Below, piece by piece: positions 1 to 4,027 of a stretch of DNA of 8,288 bases. The stretch's first letter is position 1. Each line of letters begins with the position of its first letter. The position numbers and the translations under genes were made by a program. The stretch is from Candidatus Thorarchaeota archaeon (lineage in GTDB: Archaea > Asgardarchaeota > Thorarchaeia > Thorarchaeales > Thorarchaeaceae): positions 1 through 8,288 of the forward strand of contig JAEOUL010000312.1 in NCBI GenBank assembly GCA_016839345.1, in the 5' to 3' direction. The notes under the pieces were generated by a model. That model was not told the origin of the DNA and searched no databases. It saw nothing but the letters and a program-made list of their open reading frames with translations.

Positions 1-340
1 GTCGTTCAAGGAGAAGGTCTGCAGTTTCAAAACCAATATCTAGCATCTCGCGAGCGGCTTTGATTATCTTAGTTGCTGTAGTTTCACCAATTGAGCCAGC
101 TGCTGCAAGCTCGCCGGGTGATGCAACCGCGATAGCCTCAACGCTCTTGTATCCGGATTCAGCTAGACGTTTTCCGATTGCGGGTCCTACACCTGGAAGA
201 TCCGTAACTTCAATTCCAGATATTCCTTCGTCGCCTCCAACATCTTCAAGTGTTATTTCTCCTTCTGCGCCTTCAAATTCCTCGTAATCTAATTCCTCAT
301 CTTCTTCATCTGCTTCGTCTGTCTTCTTCCTCGGTGCCAT
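1..340 (-). CDS. radA: RadA recombinase, N-terminal part (runs off left edge)
   Basis: RadA is the archaeal RecA/Rad51-family recombinase, which forms filaments on single-stranded DNA and carries out strand exchange in homologous recombination. Only the first 113 codons are visible. They comprise a basic start (MAPRKK), a very acidic segment (about residues 7-38), and the family's N-terminal helix-hairpin-helix domain. That domain has the first hairpin DLPGVG at 47-52, then SVEAIAVASPGEL, then a second hairpin region leading into TATKIIKAAREML. The segment ends in DIGFETADLLLER, which matches the RadA linker entering the ATPase core (GFETADxxLERR in relatives). The Walker motifs lie outside the window. 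The ATG at 340 is preceded by an SD site GGGAGGT with a 7-nt gap, and a TATA-like box lies further upstream. The gene follows the Roadblock gene on the same strand after 143 bp and probably has its own promoter. The acidic stretch before the domain is longer than in many RadA proteins. Identity is near certain for this length of sequence. Confidence 0.93.
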   Translation of the reverse strand, partial: MAPRKKTDEADEEDEELDYEEFEGAEGEITLEDVGGDEGISGIEVTDLPGVGPAIGKRLAESGYKSVEAIAVASPGELAAAGSIGETTATKIIKAAREMLDIGFETADLLLER

Positions 341-347
341 ATAGAAG

Positions 348-354
348 ACCTCCC
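348..354 (-). promoter_or_regulatory. Shine-Dalgarno site of radA
   Basis: Minus-strand GGGAGGT ends 7 nt before the ATG at 340. It is a strong match to the archaeal anti-SD and fixes the radA start. Confidence 0.8.
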
Positions 355-361
355 AATATCG

Positions 362-388
362 CTCAACCTAATTCCTGTTCCGGTTGAG
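362..388 (-). repeat. 7-bp perfect inverted repeat in the radA leader
   Basis: CTCAACC (362-368) and GGTTGAG (382-388) are exact reverse complements separated by 13 nt. The element lies between the predicted radA transcription start (about 400) and the SD site (348-354). It could be a protein-binding dyad or an RNA stem just above the ribosome site. The symmetry is seen directly; a regulatory role is inference. Confidence 0.45.
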
Positions 389-417
389 ATTGTTGACGTG
401 ATAGAGTCGCTTCTCAG

Positions 418-430
418 AGTATAAAAATAG
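418..430 (-). promoter_or_regulatory. Predicted TATA box of radA
   Basis: The minus strand reads CTATTTTTATACT, a good archaeal TATA-like element. A start about 25 nt downstream would fall near 400 and give a leader of about 60 nt carrying the inverted repeat and the SD site. It lies in the 143-bp gap after the Roadblock gene, so radA is probably transcribed on its own. Confidence 0.55.
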
Positions 431-483
431 CACTAGTGAATAAACCGAGTGAGGAAACTATATCATTCAAAATGGGTTCATAA

Positions 484-792
484 TTAGCTTCTCGTTAGAG
501 TAACCAAGATGAACTCTTCTTGGGGAGCAATTCGAATTCCACCCATATTTGTCTGAATCTGAATGAAAGCTAACTCTCCTCCTTCTTTAACACCTCTGAC
601 TATTTCCCAAGTCTTACCAATTAAAGCACTAAGAAGAGCAGAGATCTCCTCAGCCCTTTCGAGTGTTACCCCCCATGTATTAATTGGGAATCCCTCTGGG
701 CTAATGAAGAGCGCGGCATAAACATCAGGAAACTTGCTCGTTATATTTTGGATAATTCTCTCGAAAATCTCACGCTTTGGCATCGCTGTCAT
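484..792 (-). CDS. Roadblock/LC7 domain protein
   Basis: This 102-residue protein is essentially a single Roadblock/LC7 (MglB-type) domain. Features seen: an N-terminal amphipathic helix (KREIFERIIQNITSKF), the strand-turn motif AALFISPEGFPINTWG typical of the family, a central helix EEISALLSALIGKTWEIV, and C-terminal strands GELAFIQIQT and IRIAPQEEFILVTLT. Family members dimerise and serve as scaffolds or activators for small Ras-like GTPases. Stand-alone copies are common in archaea and especially numerous in Asgard genomes. No GTPase gene is in the window, so the partner is unknown. Two ATGs lie close together (792 and 783). The first is taken because AGGAAGTG sits about 10 nt ahead of it. 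The gene is divergent from the PAP2-like gene and upstream of radA on the same strand. A functional link to recombination is not shown. Confidence 0.82.
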   Translation of the reverse strand: MTAMPKREIFERIIQNITSKFPDVYAALFISPEGFPINTWGVTLERAEEISALLSALIGKTWEIVRGVKEGGELAFIQIQTNMGGIRIAPQEEFILVTLTRS

Positions 793-802
793 GTATTTAG
801 TA

Positions 803-810
803 CACTTCCT
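803..810 (-). promoter_or_regulatory. Shine-Dalgarno site of the Roadblock gene
   Basis: Minus-strand AGGAAGTG ends 10 nt before the ATG at 792 and 19 nt before the second ATG at 783, which favours the upstream start. Confidence 0.5.
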
Positions 811-867
811 AGCAGTTTCGTGGTGTTCTGTTATCTGAAAAGTGTTAAGTGGACAAAGAAAAAGCTT

Positions 868-882
868 GTTGTCATAAACAGG
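868..882 (-). promoter_or_regulatory. Possible TATA element in the divergent region
   Basis: The 200-bp divergent gap (793-992) contains ACCTGTTTATGACAA on the minus strand. TTTATGA is the closest TATA-like run upstream of the Roadblock gene and would give a leader of about 50-60 nt. The same site read on the plus strand (TCATAAAC) could serve the PAP2-like gene. The match is weak. Confidence 0.25.
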
Positions 883-934
883 TAGCTTTCATGATGATAG
901 TTCCAGCTATTACATGTGAGTGGAGGGGAAATTT

Positions 935-988
935 TTGAGAGAGGAACTAATGGTTCATTGTTTCACACTGACACAAGAAAAAGATTGA
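935..988 (+). CDS. Possible 17-codon leader ORF before the PAP2-like gene
   Basis: A TTG at 935 opens a 17-codon frame (MREELMVHCFTLTQEKD) that stops with TGA at 986-988, four bases before the ATG at 993. It is preceded by a strong SD-like run, GGAGGGG at 922-928, with a 6-nt gap. This is a better ribosome site than the one at 993. It could be a leader peptide that couples translation into the membrane protein gene, or chance. The two confident TTG starts elsewhere in the window (top6A, top6B) make a TTG start plausible. The peptide is not recognised. Confidence 0.25.
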   Translation: MREELMVHCFTLTQEKD

Positions 989-992
989 AGAT

Positions 993-1652
993 ATGAAGGT
1001 GATTGTTGGATTTCCATCGGTGGTATTAGTGAAGTACCATGATCAAACACTTGACTTGCGAGGAACACGTGTTGCAATTTCACGTGTGATTTCACGACTT
1101 ACTCCTGCGCCACTCATAAACCTCTATGTTGGAATCATCATCTCAATAACATCACCTATTGGTCTAGGACCTATTCTCAATTCATATTCATCAATCCTGA
1201 TTTGCATCATAATAATGGTCATTCTTCCAATCGCACCCATAGTATATGAAGCGTGGAGGGGAAATGTGGACCTTGATGTATCTGCAAGAGAGAGTAGAAC
1301 TAGATTTTTCTTATTCTCAATATTTTGCTACTTTCTAGCAATTGTTGTCTATGGTTTACTTGAATGTTATGTCATGTCCTCACTTGCAGCCTCCTACTTT
1401 ACCGTGACAGCAGGTGTTATGCTTGTGAGTTTAAAATGGAAGATATCTGTACATGGAGCAGGGGTTGGAGGCCCCGGTACTGCGTTAATCTACGTGTATG
1501 GTCCAATTGCTCTTTTGGTAATAATAGTCTGGATACTTGTAATTTGGGCGAGAATTATCCTGAAACAGCACACACTAGAGCAATCAGCTGGTGGAGTACT
1601 ACTGGCTTTTTTCATTACTTGGATTACTTACCTCTTCGTTTTTCCACCTTAG
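993..1652 (+). CDS. PAP2 superfamily (phosphatidic acid phosphatase type 2-like) membrane protein
   Basis: This 219-residue hydrophobic protein has about five or six membrane segments (roughly 42-60, 66-86, 105-127, 130-147, 165-189, 199-217). It carries a recognisable archaeal form of the PAP2 phosphatase signature. Motif 1 is DVSARESR (95-102), the position of the KxxxxxxRP arginine motif. Motif 2 is KISVH (150-154), with H154 in the place of the PSGH histidine. Motif 3 is WARIILKQHTLEQ (185-197), matching SRx5Hx3D with R187 and H193, but Q197 replaces the usual aspartate. Family members remove phosphate from lipid phosphates or polyprenyl pyrophosphates at the membrane, so a role in isoprenoid-lipid carrier recycling is possible, though the substrate cannot be told. 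ATG 993 is the first start after an in-frame stop (969-971) but has only a weak SD. AAGGTGAT at 996-1003 lies just inside the frame, so GTG 1020 is an alternative start. The first recognised conserved part, ISRLTPAPL, begins at residue 33. Confidence 0.66.
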   Translation: MKVIVGFPSVVLVKYHDQTLDLRGTRVAISRVISRLTPAPLINLYVGIIISITSPIGLGPILNSYSSILICIIIMVILPIAPIVYEAWRGNVDLDVSARESRTRFFLFSIFCYFLAIVVYGLLECYVMSSLAASYFTVTAGVMLVSLKWKISVHGAGVGGPGTALIYVYGPIALLVIIVWILVIWARIILKQHTLEQSAGGVLLAFFITWITYLFVFPP

Positions 1653-1712
1653 ACAGGTAAAATGCGCTACTGAGGATTTTGTACGAAGATTGTTCATATG
1701 TGAAACATCTGA

Positions 1713-1722
1713 GTTTAATATA
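1713..1722 (+). promoter_or_regulatory. Predicted TATA box of the zinc-ribbon/TPR gene
   Basis: TTTAATATAC is a good archaeal TATA-like element. Transcription would start about 25 nt downstream near 1743, giving a very short leader before the ATG at 1760. This agrees with the lack of a clear SD site there. Confidence 0.5.
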
Positions 1723-1734
1723 CAGTTCGAACTG
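1723..1734 (+). promoter_or_regulatory. Perfect 12-bp palindrome, candidate operator
   Basis: CAGTTCGAACTG is exactly self-complementary and lies immediately downstream of the TATA-like box, between it and the expected transcription start. A dimeric repressor bound here would block polymerase recruitment. The sequence and position are seen directly; the operator role is inferred. Confidence 0.45.
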
Positions 1735-1759
1735 AAAATAACTGGAATGCGGTTTCAAA

Positions 1760-3013
1760 ATGCAGGATCAAATACTTTGTCCAGAATGTGGAAAAAGACT
1801 CAGAAGAGGATCTACTTTCTGCATCGACTGTGGAAGCAATATACCTGATGACGCCCCAATCGCACCTCCAGAACCAGTACTCGGAGAATCAACAATGAAT
1901 GAACCTGCGGATAATAGTGATGTACTACCAAGCCTTGAAGAGTCAGGACTTGAAGAGGAGCCTATTACTGAAGAATCTGCAAGCCCTCTAAAAGAAGAAG
2001 ATTTGAGCTGGGACGAACCACCTGCAGCGGCACCGACGCTTCCAGAAGAAGATCTTAGCTGGGATGACAGATCACTACCAGTGTCTGAAGAAACTCTTGA
2101 AGATGATGAAGAAGAAGATGATGAGGATCTTACTTTACTTGAAGACCCGCCTGTTCAAATTGAAGATTTAGGAGGGCGAAGTACGGATCTTGTTTGGGAG
2201 GAGGATGGAATTAAGGAAGGGATGCCATTCAGAGAAGTTGAACCTCCAAGAGTTTATGTTGAAGAGGTTCCTATTACAACTGAAGAGGCTCTTGAGCATC
2301 TGTTTCCTGATGGTGTTCCCAAAGAGGTGCGTGAGGAAACGAAGGAGGCTGTTGAGCATCTATTCCCTGAGGGACGAGGAAGTACAACTACAACATTCAT
2401 TGATGTGGTTGTTGGAAAACCAGCAAAGATAGGACCTTCATCATTCAGGGAACTTCAAACCCCAGCATGTCCTAATTGTGGTATAGATTTGACATCGGAT
2501 GATTTCGAGTACCCAGATTATGTATTTGATGCAATGGGCAGAGCTAGACTCGAACATGGAACTTTACATCTCAAGGAGAATGAGCATGAGAAAGCAATCG
2601 AATCATTCGAGATGGCAAAGATGCTTTTTGAAAAGGCCAAAAATGAGAAAGGAGTTCAAGAGAGCATTAAACGTGTGGATATTGGATATGACTCAATGGC
2701 AATGTTCCATTTTGAACAAGGTGAAAACCACTTGAAAGTTCATGAGTACGAGTGGGCGATAGTCCAGTTCAGAAAGGCAAGAGAACTCTATATGTTTAGC
2801 ACTGATGCGAAGAAGAGAGCTCGCTGTACTGAAAAAGTCCGTGAGTCTTACGTTGAATGGGGTAAGTTCCTCGAGGCTGAAGGAGACCGTCTCTCAAAAG
2901 AGGGTCGATCAAGGGACGCGCTTGCCAAGTATCAAGAAGCTGCGGCTAAATATCGAGAGGGAGAAGACAAGAAGAGACTCAAGGGTCTCGACAAGAAGAT
3001 CAGAAAAGCCTAG
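1760..3013 (+). CDS. Zinc-ribbon, acidic-linker and TPR repeat protein of unknown function
   Basis: I do not recognise this 417-residue protein as a named family, but its architecture is clear. Residues 7-24 form a zinc ribbon (C7-P-E-C10 and C21-I-D-C24). Residues about 30-175 are a strongly acidic, probably disordered linker with repeated tryptophan motifs (DLSWDE 81-86, DLSWDD 98-103, LVWEEDG 144-150). Residues 176-205 hold a 20-residue tandem repeat with core EAxEHLFPxG. Residues 237-240 are a second CxxC (CPNC) with no obvious partner pair. Residues about 255-402 are three TPR-like helical hairpins (around 258-292, 311-346 and 364-400), followed by a basic tail. No signal peptide or membrane segment is seen, so it is probably a cytosolic adaptor. 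The ATG at 1760 fits the TATA-like box at 1713-1722 and a short leader. The gene lies 107 bp after the PAP2-like gene on the same strand, with its own apparent promoter, and ends 2 bp from the convergent amidohydrolase gene. Confidence 0.72.
   Translation: MQDQILCPECGKRLRRGSTFCIDCGSNIPDDAPIAPPEPVLGESTMNEPADNSDVLPSLEESGLEEEPITEESASPLKEEDLSWDEPPAAAPTLPEEDLSWDDRSLPVSEETLEDDEEEDDEDLTLLEDPPVQIEDLGGRSTDLVWEEDGIKEGMPFREVEPPRVYVEEVPITTEEALEHLFPDGVPKEVREETKEAVEHLFPEGRGSTTTTFIDVVVGKPAKIGPSSFRELQTPACPNCGIDLTSDDFEYPDYVFDAMGRARLEHGTLHLKENEHEKAIESFEMAKMLFEKAKNEKGVQESIKRVDIGYDSMAMFHFEQGENHLKVHEYEWAIVQFRKARELYMFSTDAKKRARCTEKVRESYVEWGKFLEAEGDRLSKEGRSRDALAKYQEAAAKYREGEDKKRLKGLDKKIRKA
1994..2068 (+). repeat. 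Repeated acidic tryptophan motif (EEDLSWD[ED])
   Basis: Within the zinc-ribbon/TPR gene, EEDLSWDE (residues 79-86) and EEDLSWDD (96-103) are nearly identical and 17 codons apart. A looser copy, LVWEEDG, follows at 144-150. Spaced acidic-hydrophobic peptides in a disordered linker are typical of docking motifs; the partner is unknown. Confidence 0.6.
2282..2374 (+). repeat. 60-bp imperfect tandem repeat (EAxEHLFP[DE]G)
   Basis: Two copies of a 20-codon unit lie in register 60 bp apart in the zinc-ribbon/TPR gene. The conserved core is EEALEHLFPDG (175-185) and KEAVEHLFPEG (195-205), and the DNA is also clearly similar. This suggests a local duplication. Confidence 0.65.
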
Positions 3014-3015
3014 CT

Positions 3016-3939
3016 TCACAATGTTGTCCTTGGTTTGAACCCCGTAAGTCGTAGAATATTATCTCTGAAAATCAAATCAACATCCTCCTGAGAATAGTTG
3101 AATTGAGGCAAAAGAGACTTTACTGCTTTGTATTGCTCCTCAAGAATGTTGTATCTGAAACCACGCGGGAAGAAAGATGAATCAGTCCCAAATACAACTC
3201 TACAGGATGCTCCTGCTTTCAATGCTCTCTCAAAAATCTTGGTTATCGTGAGATCTACATCTTGGTAGTTCATCCACATGTTGCTCCCGCTTGTATCCAT
3301 CACTACATTGTGTGTTTGGTACATAAGCATCAACACTTCACGAAAGAAACCTGCTCCGAAGTGTGCAATCATAAAGTTGAGATCGGGATAGTCAAGGGCT
3401 GGTTTTTGAATGTCAAGAGGATTTCCATATCTCAGATTAGCTTGAGTCCCAATGGTGATACCGAAGTGGAGGATAATAAGCAGGTTCTGTTTTTTTGCCT
3501 CTTCGTATACTGGATAAACAAGCTCATCGTAAGCATGAAAGTTCCAGGAACTTGGGTAGAGTTTGATCCCCTGAAATCCATCCTTTCCAGCCTGCTTGAC
3601 AATGTCAACAGCTTTCTCTTCTGCGGGATTGATGTTTGCATAGCCTAGGAATCTCCCAGGGAAACGTTTCCTTGCTTTGTTGAATTCGTCCCACACTTCC
3701 TCTCCAATCATCATACCAATTGCAGTTATTCCATATTTATCAAGCTCATCAGCCCACATCTGACCAGCATCCCAACTCTCGTCAGGAATTTTGAGTTCAG
3801 GCATATCCGTCTGAAATGAAACTCTGTTCTGCATTCTTTCAAGGGAAGCCCCACTGTCTAACCATCGCTTGATTGTATCATATGTGAAGAAATGAGCATG
3901 GCTATCAATGACTTCGATTCCTACTTTCGAAACTATCAT
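3016..3939 (-). CDS. Amidohydrolase-superfamily metal-dependent hydrolase (COG2159 type)
   Basis: A TIM-barrel amidohydrolase of the COG2159 (Amidohydro_2) type, about 307 residues from the chosen ATG. Counting from the further upstream GTG (3948), it has the metal-binding IDSHAH (H17, H19), GIKLYPS with K129, the barrel histidines in IILHFG (H161) and MIAHFG (H196), and the catalytic/metal aspartate in GTDSSF (D256). The active-site set therefore looks complete. Family members hydrolyse or decarboxylate small organic acids; the substrate cannot be named. Two starts are possible. GTG 3948 falls at or before the predicted transcription start, whereas ATG 3939 is preferred because a TATA-like box 25-30 bp upstream would make the transcript almost leaderless from there. 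The gene follows top6A by about 90 bp on the same strand but seems to have its own promoter. No signal peptide is seen. Confidence 0.8.
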   Translation of the reverse strand: MIVSKVGIEVIDSHAHFFTYDTIKRWLDSGASLERMQNRVSFQTDMPELKIPDESWDAGQMWADELDKYGITAIGMMIGEEVWDEFNKARKRFPGRFLGYANINPAEEKAVDIVKQAGKDGFQGIKLYPSSWNFHAYDELVYPVYEEAKKQNLLIILHFGITIGTQANLRYGNPLDIQKPALDYPDLNFMIAHFGAGFFREVLMLMYQTHNVVMDTSGSNMWMNYQDVDLTITKIFERALKAGASCRVVFGTDSSFFPRGFRYNILEEQYKAVKSLLPQFNYSQEDVDLIFRDNILRLTGFKPRTTL

Positions 3940-3960
3940 CCATATCACACAAGAAATTCT

Positions 3961-3977
3961 CTATAGTTATTTTTTGT
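3961..3977 (-). promoter_or_regulatory. Predicted TATA box of the amidohydrolase gene
   Basis: The minus strand reads ACAAAAAATAACTATAG in the gap after top6A. A start about 25 nt downstream falls near 3944, only a few bases before the ATG at 3939. No SD site is present, so a leaderless transcript is likely. Confidence 0.45.
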
Positions 3978-4027
3978 ACATTCTCTTTTGGTTAAAAGAC
4001 CTCACTTGTGGTACAGAAATTGCACGC

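Noticed and set aside
1692..1706. Imperfect dyad GTTCATATGTGAAAC upstream of the zinc-ribbon/TPR gene
   Set aside because: The arms match only over four or five bases. It is not distinguishable from chance in AT-rich intergenic DNA.
3984..3999. Hairpin TCTTTT-GGTT-AAAAGA between top6A and the amidohydrolase as a terminator
   Set aside because: The stem is only A/T plus one G/C pair, and no T-run follows on the minus strand. It is too weak to call.
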